From UBA5336 sp964412785 (GTDB lineage: Bacteria; Pseudomonadota; Alphaproteobacteria; Caulobacterales; Hyphomonadaceae), in assembly GCA_964412785.1 (NCBI GenBank), contig CAYPQD010000009.1:1-64000 (forward strand): 64,000 bases of DNA, in the 5' to 3' direction. Below the pieces are notes generated by a model. The model saw only the letters and a list, made by a program, of their open reading frames with translations. It was not told where the DNA came from and made no database searches. Position numbers and translations under genes: made by a program. Shown here in pieces: positions 1 to 8,055 of the stretch; position 1 is the first letter of the stretch, and each line of letters begins with the position of its first letter.

Positions 1-2
1 CT

Positions 3-1307
<1,305 letters not shown>

Positions 1308-1342
1308 CCCTGATGCGCCCGACCCGATGCGCTGACCCTGAT

Positions 1343-1368
1343 GCGCCGGCCCCGCCCCGGGCCGGCGC
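1343..1368. terminator. GC-rich hairpin between convergent ftsH and the CitE-like gene
   Basis: A perfect 10-bp stem (GCGCCGGCCC paired with GGGCCGGCGC) with a 6-base loop lies 35 bases after the ftsH stop and 3 bases before the end of the convergent gene. There is no T tract on either side, so intrinsic termination is only inferred from position and stem strength. A tandem TGACCCTGATGCGC repeat lies just upstream at about 1306-1346. Confidence 0.45.
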
Positions 1369-1371
1369 GCC

Positions 1372-2427
1372 TCAGCCGGCATAGGCAGCGGCAAGCTCCG
1401 GGTCCTTCGCGGCCACCAGGTCGGCAAGGTCTGCGATCACCTTCGCCTGCTTCCAGGTTGCGTCATCCTGCATCTTGCCGTCCAGCATGGCGACGCCGCG
1501 CCCGTCGGGCAGCGCCTCGAGGATACGCCGCGCCAGCTTCACCTCGTCTGGGTCCGGGCTGAACACCCGCTTGGCGATCTCGATCTGGCCGGGGTGCAGC
1601 GTCCAGGTGCCGACACAGCCGAGCAGGAAGGCATTGCGGAACTGCTGCTCGCATGCCGCAAGGTCGGCAATGTCGCCGAACGGGCCATAGAAGGGCCCGA
1701 TACCGGCCATGACGCAGGCGTCCACCATCCGCGCCACCGTATAGTGCCAGGGGTCCTGTTGCGCAGAGACCCGCGGCGCCCCGTCCTCGCGAGGGTCCTC
1801 GATCACCCGGTAGAAGGGGTGCCCGCCGCCGACCCGTGTGGTCTTCATCTGCCGCGAGGCAGCAAGATCGGCCGGCCCCAGCGAGATCCCCTGCATGCGC
1901 GGGCTCGCCTGTGCGATCTCCTCCACGCGCGCGACGCCTTCAGCCGTCTCCAGGATGGCGTGAAACAGGATCGGACGCGAAAGCCCTGCCTTCGCCTCCA
2001 GCTGCGCGACCAGCTGGTCGGCATGGTGGATGTCCCAGGGCCCCTCCACCTTCGGGATCATGATGACGTCGAGCTGGTGGCCGGCGCGCTCCACAAGGGT
2101 CATCACATCGTCGAGAAACCAGGGCGAGTTGAGCGGGTTGACCCGCGTCCAGAAGCCGGTGCCTGAGGCCTGCCAGTCGACCATGCCGGCCATCTCCACC
2201 ACGCCGGCGCGCGCCGCCTCCTTGGCGTCCGCCGGGATCGCATCTTCCAGATTGCCGAGGATGACGTCGGCCGTTTGCGCCATGGCGGGAACCTTGGCGC
2301 GCACCTTGTCGATGTGCGGCGGCACGAAGTGGATCATCCGCTCCAGCCGAACCGGCAGCTCGCGGAGCGGCTCCGGTGCGCCGGCGGCGAGTGGCTTGAA
2401 GAACTGGCGCGGCGTCTTTGGCTGCAT
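1372..2427 (-). CDS. HpcH/HpaI aldolase / citrate lyase beta-like protein (malyl-CoA or citramalyl-CoA lyase type)
   Basis: Predicted 351-residue TIM-barrel CoA-ester lyase of the CitE/Mcl family. Such enzymes cleave or condense malyl-CoA, citramalyl-CoA or beta-methylmalyl-CoA using a divalent metal. Supporting segments are GNLEDAIPADAKEAAR near the N-terminus, TRVNPLNSPWF, the ETAEGVARVEEIA strand-helix with the metal-binding Glu, and GISLGPADLAASR. The start at 2427 is preferred to the longer frame (2487) because GGGGAG lies 7 bases upstream of this ATG. No CoA-transferase or citrate lyase subunit genes are adjacent, so a citrate lyase complex is unlikely. The exact substrate cannot be read from the sequence. 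Confidence 0.85.
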   Translation of the reverse strand: MQPKTPRQFFKPLAAGAPEPLRELPVRLERMIHFVPPHIDKVRAKVPAMAQTADVILGNLEDAIPADAKEAARAGVVEMAGMVDWQASGTGFWTRVNPLNSPWFLDDVMTLVERAGHQLDVIMIPKVEGPWDIHHADQLVAQLEAKAGLSRPILFHAILETAEGVARVEEIAQASPRMQGISLGPADLAASRQMKTTRVGGGHPFYRVIEDPREDGAPRVSAQQDPWHYTVARMVDACVMAGIGPFYGPFGDIADLAACEQQFRNAFLLGCVGTWTLHPGQIEIAKRVFSPDPDEVKLARRILEALPDGRGVAMLDGKMQDDATWKQAKVIADLADLVAAKDPELAAAYAG

Positions 2428-2515
2428 GGCTGGGCTCCCCGTCATAGGCTGCGCCGAGACGCTAGGGCGGTGGCGCGCAAAGGTCAAAGCGGCGCCTTGG
2501 CGCTGCGCCGGCCCT

Positions 2516-2635
2516 GTAATACCAGTGTGCGCAGATAGGGACTCATCTGCGCATCCGGCGCATGGGGCGCCGACGCGCAGTCGCGCTTGCCCTGCGCTGC
2601 GTGGATCGGTTTTGGGTCCATGCAGCTTGGTATAA
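2516..2635 (+). repeat. Dispersed intergenic repeat R1, copy A
   Basis: About 118 bases bounded by AATACCA and TTGGTATAA. The left half holds a 9-bp perfect hairpin (TGCGCAGAT at 2528-2536, ATCTGCGCA at 2545-2553). The right half holds a second hairpin (GCTGCGTGGA at 2596-2605 with TCCATGCAGC at 2617-2626). Between them is the core GGCGCCGACGCGC shared with copies B and D. It sits between the CitE-like gene and the orphan ATPase gene, whose 3' end is 45 bases away. I do not recognise a named repeat family. Confidence 0.85.
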
Positions 2636-2644
2636 CCCGCGTCG

Positions 2645-2684
2645 ACTAGCTCGAACTAGCCATCGATAGCTAGTTGAAGCTAGT
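2645..2684. repeat. 40-bp imperfect palindrome with four CTAG sites at the ATPase gene 3' end
   Basis: Two 20-base arms centred on ATCGAT (2662-2667) pair at 17 of 20 positions. CTAG occurs at 2646, 2656, 2670 and 2680, so neighbouring sites are 10, 14 and 10 bases apart. The stop codon of the ATPase gene lies inside the palindrome (2680-2682). CTAG is sparse elsewhere in the window. It may act as a transcript end, a protein-binding array or a mobile-element end; the sequence alone does not decide. Confidence 0.75.
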
Positions 2685-3804
2685 TTGCCAGGTCAGGTCG
2701 GTTTCGGACCCAGATCTCGAACAATGGGTCGCTGAGATCCCATTTCCTTTTGTGATTCTCGGCCAGTCCGAGTCGCTTCAGCCGGCGAAGATCACTCTGC
2801 ACCTGCGTGTCACGCGGGTCATCGCAGTCGGCCAGCCGGGAGATTTCCTTTGCTGCAAGTTCTGCGAAAATCTCGCGTGTGCCTGTGGCGAGAAGGTATG
2901 TGATCGCACGCTGCCGGAGACTGAGCTTTTGCCAGGTGGTCCCGAAACCAGCTTGTTCTCCGATGCCGCGCAGAGCTGTATCGACAGCGTCCTCGGCGCT
3001 CAGGTCCGGCTGGGTCATCATGACTTCTATCCAACGCTGAAAGATCATCGGGCTGGCATCAAGCCGCTCGAAAACCTCCAGCGCCTTCTCACTTGAAAAA
3101 TGGCGCGTTGACAGGTTTCGGGCAGTCTTGATCTGATGATCGACGAAGTCACTTTCCAGTCGAGGCAGAGTCAGGGGCGTCGCAAATCGATAAAAGGGCG
3201 CATCTTTCTTGCTGAAAACGCGATGCAATCCTGCTTGAGATGAACCTGTGAACAGGGAAACAAGGCCCTCTCGACGTGTATCGAGGCTCGTCCGCAACGC
3301 CGCTATGAGCGCATGGCTTCCCGTTGCATCTTCCAGGGCTTGAAATTCATCAAACAACAGGAACGTAGGGTGCTTGGTGTTTGACAGGGCCTCGCAGTAT
3401 CTATCAAGATGTAAAAGGCCTTTGCCATCAAACGGCTTATCCGTTGTTGAGTCTATCTTTGCCGCACCGATCCCCGGAATGTTGATTTCCACGCCAGAGA
3501 GAGACTTTCGGACATGCTCCCTCATGCGTCCGAGAAATGAACCATCATTGAGGGCCCTGTCGAGGGCGTACAACAGAACGGTGAGCGGGTTCTCCGGGGT
3601 CTGCCAAAAACTCGCATAGGCCACTCGATGGCCGCGACTCTCGGCAAAGGGCGCAAGGTCACGGATCAGGAATTCTGTCTTGCCCGTTCGACGCGGCCCA
3701 AACAATGTCGCAGCGTGCGCTGGCGTCCTCGTCAGACGATCAAAGACCTCTTGCGTAAATTCCCGGCGCGGAAAGTGCCACTGCGGACTTGTCATCCTGC
3801 TCAC
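2680..3804 (-). CDS. Orphan P-loop ATPase with C-terminal winged-helix-like domain, probably horizontally acquired
   Basis: 374 residues. The N-terminal ATPase has Walker A GPRRTGKTEF at about residues 36-45 and Walker B FLLFDEF at about 149-155, followed by a sensor-like SLFTGSS. The C-terminal third (RQRAITYLLATGTREIF to SDPLFEIWVR) resembles the winged-helix end of archaeal-type ATPase_2/STAND-like proteins. Its role is unknown; such proteins occur as stand-alone accessory genes. Two sampled 60-base lines are about 50 and 55 percent GC, clearly below the neighbours, which points to transfer. It starts with GTG at 3804 or ATG at 3795, neither with a good ribosome site. CTAG-rich sequences lie at both ends. 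No partner nuclease, toxin or transposase adjoins it. Confidence 0.8.
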   Translation of the reverse strand: MSRMTSPQWHFPRREFTQEVFDRLTRTPAHAATLFGPRRTGKTEFLIRDLAPFAESRGHRVAYASFWQTPENPLTVLLYALDRALNDGSFLGRMREHVRKSLSGVEINIPGIGAAKIDSTTDKPFDGKGLLHLDRYCEALSNTKHPTFLLFDEFQALEDATGSHALIAALRTSLDTRREGLVSLFTGSSQAGLHRVFSKKDAPFYRFATPLTLPRLESDFVDHQIKTARNLSTRHFSSEKALEVFERLDASPMIFQRWIEVMMTQPDLSAEDAVDTALRGIGEQAGFGTTWQKLSLRQRAITYLLATGTREIFAELAAKEISRLADCDDPRDTQVQSDLRRLKRLGLAENHKRKWDLSDPLFEIWVRNRPDLAN

Positions 3805-3811
3805 TGGCCAT

Positions 3812-3831
3812 GACTAGCTAGGCGTGGCTAG
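3812..3831. promoter_or_regulatory. CTAG cluster just upstream of the orphan ATPase start
   Basis: Three CTAG sites at 3814, 3818 and 3828 lie 8-28 bases upstream of the ATPase start, covering the expected ribosome-binding and promoter region. Their spacings of 10 and 14 bases equal those in the palindrome at the other end of the gene. GACTAGCT at 3812-3819 repeats GACTAGCT at 2644-2651 in direct orientation. An autoregulatory operator or an element end are both possible. Confidence 0.4.
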
Positions 3832-3914
3832 AGCAGATTCCGGCCAAATTGACCCACATGGCGGGGTGGTTTTTGCGCTCTGGCGGCGTCGAAATGCTCG
3901 CAGGATGCCGGCAT
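3829..3914 (+). repeat. Dispersed repeat R2, copy 1
   Basis: Begins TAGAGCAGATTCCGG and matches 50968-51052. The first 27 bases agree at 21 positions, including the shared ATTGACCC, and about two thirds of the whole 86 bases agree by hand alignment with small gaps. The last CTAG of the preceding cluster overlaps its start. I see no coding potential in it. Confidence 0.6.
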
Positions 3915-3990
3915 CGCCCGAAAATCGGCCCCAGCAGGGATAGTTCCCTGCCTGTCCGACCGGGTTCGGTCCAGCGTTAGCGTCCGGCCC

Positions 3991-4596
3991 ATGACCTGTG
4001 CGCGGTTAGACATGGCAGCGGCGCTGGCCCTCCTCGCCGGCTGGTTCGGGGCGCTGTGCGCGTCGGCCCGGCCCGCCGGCCGGGCGGCCAGGCTGGCCGC
4101 CTTTGCAAGGTTGCGCCCGCTGGAAGCGCTGGTCCGCCGCTGGCTGGTGATCGCCGCCAGCGAGGCGCCGGCCGCTGCAAGCCGGCCGGCCCGGCCGGTG
4201 CGACCGCGCCCCGGCCCAGCGCGCCGGCGCGCGCCCTGTCGCGCCGGCGCCGTGCCGGCCTTCCGTCTCGTCGAGCGCGGCCTTCCGGCGGGCCTGCGAC
4301 CGGGTGCTGCCTGTCGCGCGCGCATCACCCTGATCGGCCCTGATGCCCACCGCCCTCCATCGCCGCCCCGCCCCGATGGGCTGGCGCAGCGGATCGCGGC
4401 GCTGCAGGCGGTCTTTGCCAACCCGGCGCCGGCGATCGCCCGCATGGCCGGGCGGCTCCTTGCCCGGCGGCGGGTGCTGCGTCCCGGCCGGCCGCCAGGT
4501 CACGCCAGCGCCCACCGGCTCGCCGCCATCGCGCCGGACCGGCTGCAGGCGCTCGACCATGAGGCCCGCCGGCGTCTTCAGTGCCTCCCGCCTTGA
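3991..4596 (+). CDS. Hypothetical protein, Arg/Ala/Pro-rich, N-terminal hydrophobic segment
   Basis: 201 residues with a hydrophobic N-terminus (AAALALLAGWFGALCA), followed by an Arg/Ala/Pro-rich region and a C-terminal RIAALQAVFANPAPAIARMAGRLLARRR stretch that looks like an amphipathic helix. No family was recognised. The composition suits a small membrane-attached basic protein. ATG codons at 3991 and 4012 are both possible, neither with a clear Shine-Dalgarno. It stands alone between repeat R2 and the 3' end of xerD on the other strand. Several antisense frames are also open here because of the high GC, so the coding call is moderate. Confidence 0.5.
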   Translation: MTCARLDMAAALALLAGWFGALCASARPAGRAARLAAFARLRPLEALVRRWLVIAASEAPAAASRPARPVRPRPGPARRRAPCRAGAVPAFRLVERGLPAGLRPGAACRARITLIGPDAHRPPSPPRPDGLAQRIAALQAVFANPAPAIARMAGRLLARRRVLRPGRPPGHASAHRLAAIAPDRLQALDHEARRRLQCLPP

Positions 4597-4711
4597 CGCG
4601 TTGCCAGGCGAAATGGGAACCGGTTCGCTGCCCGCAAACGCGCAAACCCAAAGACCTGTAGCCGCGCGATGAACCCCTTCGGCCGGGCGCCGCTATCGGG
4701 CAGGGTCAACC

Positions 4712-5635
4712 CTAACGGGCCCGCGCCCGCGCCAGCGGGTGGGCCGCATGCAGCAGATCGGCGAGGTCGTCGGTCAGCACCTGGGTGTAGATCTGGGTGG
4801 TGGAAATGTCGGCATGGCCGAGCAGGGTCTGCACCGCGCGCAGGTCCGCGCCGCCCTGCAGCAGGTGCGTCGCATAGGCATGGCGCAGCGCATGGGGATG
4901 CACCCGCACCGGGTCCAGCCCCGCCTTCAGCGCCAGAGCATCGAGCAGCTGGCCGAGCCGGCGCCGCGTCAGATGGCCCGATGTGCCGGCGGACGGGAAG
5001 ACGAAGCGCTCCGCCCTCACGCGCGCCGGGCCGTCCTTCGGCAGGGTGGTCTCGCGTGCCGCCAGCCAGGCGGTCAGGGCGCGCAGGGCCGGTGTGCCGA
5101 GCGGGCAGAGCCGGTCGCGTCCGCCCTTGCCGGTGATGGCAAGTTCGCGGGTTTCCCAGCGCCCCCGGCGTCGGCGCGGCAGGGCGGCAAGCGGCAGCCC
5201 GACAACTTCGCTGGCCCTGAGGCCGGCGCCATAGAGGAGTTCGATCAGGCATGTCATCCGCACATCGCCCGAGCAGGCCTGCAGGAGGCGCTCCATCTCC
5301 TCACGCGACAGCACGTCCGGCACCGCGCGGCTCTGGCGGGGCCCTTCCAGAAGGCGGGTCGGGTTGTCGCCGCGCATGCCCTCCTCGATGAGGAAGCGGA
5401 AGAAGCGCTTCAGCGAAGACAGCTTGCGCGCTACCGTCGCGGGCGCGAAGCCGCGCGCGTTGAACCCGGCGACCAGGTTGCGCATCGCCGCGGCATCGGC
5501 GGTGGAGAGGCTGCCCCCCAGCTCGGCGGAAGCATCGGCGAGGTCGCGGCCATAGGCCGTCAGCGTGTTTGCCGCCGCGCCACGCTCGGCGCTCATCATC
5601 TCCAGGAAGGCAGCGATCCGGCGCATGTCGGTCAT
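4712..5635 (-). CDS. xerD: Tyrosine recombinase XerD
   Basis: Site-specific recombinase that, with XerC, resolves chromosome dimers at dif near the division septum. It has an N-terminal SAM-like core-binding domain (to about residue 100) and a C-terminal catalytic domain with the full R-K-H-R-H-Y set. Counted from the ATG at 5635 these are R140 (AGLRASEVV), K170 (GKGGRDR), H248 and R251 (HPHALRH), H274 (LGHAD) and Y283 (TTQIYT). Length (307) is normal. An upstream TTG at 5647 would add four residues. It follows the secreted 532-residue protein by 36 bases and is probably co-transcribed with it. XerC is not in the window. Confidence 0.93.
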   Translation of the reverse strand: MTDMRRIAAFLEMMSAERGAAANTLTAYGRDLADASAELGGSLSTADAAAMRNLVAGFNARGFAPATVARKLSSLKRFFRFLIEEGMRGDNPTRLLEGPRQSRAVPDVLSREEMERLLQACSGDVRMTCLIELLYGAGLRASEVVGLPLAALPRRRRGRWETRELAITGKGGRDRLCPLGTPALRALTAWLAARETTLPKDGPARVRAERFVFPSAGTSGHLTRRRLGQLLDALALKAGLDPVRVHPHALRHAYATHLLQGGADLRAVQTLLGHADISTTQIYTQVLTDDLADLLHAAHPLARARAR

Positions 5636-5671
5636 GCACGAAAGCAAGACCGTGAAAGGATTAAGATCCCG

Positions 5672-7270
5672 TCAGCGCGCGAGCTGCCAGTATCCACTCG
5701 CCTCGAGGGCAAGGCGCTGCGCGGCATCCCTTGCGTCCGCCGCCTGCAGGGCCTCCACCGCGATCACCGCGTCGAGCGCATTGAGGTTCGCAGGGTCTCC
5801 CCTGGACTGCTGCAGGACCCCAAGGATCGCCTCGCCTGCTGCGCCGGCATCGGCGGCGGCCTTGATGGCGAGCATGCGCCAGCCGGCCGGGTTGACCGCG
5901 GGCCGTTCGCTGGCCATCAGGGCACGGGCTGCGGCAGGCGGGGCGATGTCGAAAGCGGTCCACAGGGCGAAGACCCGGGCCGCCTGGCCCTTCTGGCCGG
6001 CGCCTGTGGCGGCCTCGACAAGCCGGGCACTGACAGCCTCGACCGAGGCAGGCGCGCGGTCGCCGCCGCCAAGTATGATCAGGGCATCGAGCAGCGCCAC
6101 CTTGAAAGCGTCCGGCGCCGGCGCGCCCTCCACCTCGGCCCCGGCCGTCCAGATGCCGGCATTGCCGGGCTGGTCGAGGGCGAGCTTGGCGGCGGCAAAG
6201 GTCAGCGCCTCGCGCGCCGTCGCGGGTCCGAGCGGCATGCGCGCGAGGTCGGGCTCGAACAGTCGGGAGGCCGCCGCAAAGCGGGCGGGATTGCCGGACG
6301 AGGCCCGCAGCGCTGCGCCTACCATGCGGGCCCGTGCCTCTGTCGGCGTCTGCGGCACCATCACCGCCTGCATGGCGACCTCGATCGGGTTGGCCGGTTC
6401 GAACGCCTCGCTGGCCACCCGTTCTGCATAGATGCTGCGATGGGTTCCGGCATCCAGCAGCCCGGCCTCTGCGGCAACCCCGGCCGCAGCGACCCTGAGT
6501 TCGATCGGCAGGGAACGACGCGTGGCCATCGCAGCGGCAAGGTCCGGCCGGGAGGCGACGACGGCGTTCAGCGGCGGCTCCAGCCCGGCCTTGGTGGAGA
6601 TGGCCAGGTTGATGCCGCTGTCGAGGCGGGCCAGCGGCTTGTCCTTGATGTCACCGGAGGCGGAAAACACGGCCGAGAACAACCAGGGATCGCTGACCCC
6701 CTGGGCCTCGGCCAGCTCAACCGCAAGCTCGGCGCCTGCCATGTCGTCCTGCAGCGCGGCGCAGACGGCCCGCAGGCGTGCCCAGTAGCCCCCCTCGCGC
6801 GGTCGCCCGAGAAGGCGAGAACAGGCCGAGCGTTCATTGCCGAGTGCCAGCTGCAGGTCTGCCGACACGCTCTCCGCATCGAGGCCGCGCGGCGAGGTCT
6901 CCAGCCGGCCGAGCAGGTCGGCGGCCGCCTCCGCCTCTCCGAGTTCGTAGATCAGCCTGGCCCGCTCGGCGAGAAGCTCCTGATCGCCCGCCCCGTCAGG
7001 TGGGCTTGCTGGCGTCAGCACGACCCGGCGCAGCAGCTGACGCTCCGCAGGGGTCAGGTTGCGCGTTCGCGTCTGGCGCATCAGGGGCAGCAGGTCGTCG
7101 GCCCGCGAGGCCTGCCACATGCCGGTCGGCAGGGCGGTCTCATCCGGTTCGAGATAGCCGATGCCCCACGGGTCGATGCCACCGAGCCCACCCTCCTCGA
7201 CCTGGGCGAAGGCGGCGCCGGCGAACGCCAGCGCGGCCGCTGCGATCAGGCTTACCCGGCTAGAAAACAT
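5672..7270 (-). CDS. Secreted helical-repeat hypothetical protein
   Basis: 532 residues with a signal peptide (SLIAAAALAFAGAAFA, likely cleavage before QVEEG) and then a long Ala/Leu-rich helical region resembling TPR-like solenoids (for example ELGEAEAAADLLGRLE). No catalytic motif is visible. GGAGG lies 8 bases before its ATG, inside the end of the preceding 44-residue gene, which it overlaps by 11 bases, so translation is probably coupled. xerD follows closely. A periplasmic scaffold role is a guess from the fold type; no function is assigned. Confidence 0.8.
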   Translation of the reverse strand: MFSSRVSLIAAAALAFAGAAFAQVEEGGLGGIDPWGIGYLEPDETALPTGMWQASRADDLLPLMRQTRTRNLTPAERQLLRRVVLTPASPPDGAGDQELLAERARLIYELGEAEAAADLLGRLETSPRGLDAESVSADLQLALGNERSACSRLLGRPREGGYWARLRAVCAALQDDMAGAELAVELAEAQGVSDPWLFSAVFSASGDIKDKPLARLDSGINLAISTKAGLEPPLNAVVASRPDLAAAMATRRSLPIELRVAAAGVAAEAGLLDAGTHRSIYAERVASEAFEPANPIEVAMQAVMVPQTPTEARARMVGAALRASSGNPARFAAASRLFEPDLARMPLGPATAREALTFAAAKLALDQPGNAGIWTAGAEVEGAPAPDAFKVALLDALIILGGGDRAPASVEAVSARLVEAATGAGQKGQAARVFALWTAFDIAPPAAARALMASERPAVNPAGWRMLAIKAAADAGAAGEAILGVLQQSRGDPANLNALDAVIAVEALQAADARDAAQRLALEASGYWQLAR

Positions 7271-7394
7271 TCTCGACCTCCAGTCGGACCTCGCCCTGCG
7301 GCGGCTTCGCCTTCGACGCCTCGCCTGCCAGCCAGATGGTGGCGCCGGCCAGCGCCAGCACGATCACGCCGATCACGACCAGCCATTTCCTCAT
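7260..7394 (-). CDS. Small single-pass membrane peptide (44 aa)
   Basis: A 44-residue frame: a short basic N-terminus (MRKW), one membrane helix (LVVIGVIVLALAGATIWLA) and a polar tail ending EVRLEVENVF. GGGAG stands about nine bases before its ATG, and its stop overlaps the start of the secreted 532-residue gene by 11 bases (ATGTTTTCTAG). The good ribosome site, overlap and clean membrane topology support a real gene. It is divergent from aroK. Possibly it anchors or helps export its operon partner, which is inference only. Confidence 0.65.
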   Translation of the reverse strand: MRKWLVVIGVIVLALAGATIWLAGEASKAKPPQGEVRLEVENVF

Positions 7395-7479
7395 GCCGCA
7401 TCACTCCCTCACGCGGATACAAGGCGTTGCCCGCCGCCCGCTCCCCCTATAGGACAGGAGACGAGGACGTACAAAGACC

Positions 7480-8055
7480 ATGGGTGCAGACACACACTCG
7501 CTGACCGAACCGGGCGAAAATGAGGCGCCAGCCTATGCAGCGCGCACCATCGCCCTCGTCGGCCTGATGGGGGCTGGCAAGTCCACGGTCGGGCGGCGGC
7601 TCGCCGAGGCGCTCGGCCGGGCCTTCCATGACAGCGACACCGAGATCGAGCGGGCGGCGGGCCTGTCCATTCCCGACATCTTCGCCCTGCATGGCGAGGC
7701 GGAGTTCCGGCGCGGCGAGCGGCGGGTGCTGGAGCGCCTCCTCACCCTGCCACCGCACGTGCTGGCCACAGGCGGCGGCGCCTTCCTCGACCCGGGCACC
7801 CGCGCGCTGATGCAGGAGAAGGCCATCACCGTCTGGCTCTATGCCGACCTTGAGACCCTGTGGAAGCGGGTCCAGCGGCGCAATGGTCGGCCCCTGCTCG
7901 AAGATCCCGACCCGAAGGGCGTGCTCGGCCGCCTGTTCATGGAACGCCGGCCCGTCTATTCCCTCGCCGATCTCAGGGTGACCAGCCGCGACGGACCCCA
8001 CCAGGCGACCGTCACCGCCATCCTCGAGGCGCTGCAATCCTGGAGGCCCGCTTGA
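7480..8055 (+). CDS. aroK: Shikimate kinase
   Basis: Cytosolic enzyme that phosphorylates shikimate at O3 with ATP, step five of the chorismate pathway. It has a P-loop GLMGAGKST (residues 28-36), the shikimate-binding Asp in HDSDTEIE (about residue 53), Arg in EAEFRRGE, the ATGGGAF loop (97-102) and the lid Arg in RNGRPLLED. Length (191) is normal with a short N-terminal extension. Its TGA overlaps the TTG start of aroB, giving the common aroK-aroB translationally coupled pair. Confidence 0.95.
   Translation: MGADTHSLTEPGENEAPAYAARTIALVGLMGAGKSTVGRRLAEALGRAFHDSDTEIERAAGLSIPDIFALHGEAEFRRGERRVLERLLTLPPHVLATGGGAFLDPGTRALMQEKAITVWLYADLETLWKRVQRRNGRPLLEDPDPKGVLGRLFMERRPVYSLADLRVTSRDGPHQATVTAILEALQSWRPA

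Noticed and set aside
2645..2684. CTAG palindrome as a TrpR operator
   Set aside because: TrpR sites have two CTAG cores 8 bases apart; here the spacings are 10 and 14, and the adjoining gene has no link to tryptophan.
3829..3914. IS21-like terminal repeat suggested by the GGGTCAAT motif
   Set aside because: Only one motif is present, there is no istA/istB remnant, and the segment instead pairs with 50968-51052 as repeat R2.
4739..7504. A 921-codon plus-strand open frame across xerD and the secreted-protein gene
   Set aside because: It is antisense to two well-supported genes, has no recognisable motif, and its length is explained by few stop codons in GC-rich antisense frames.
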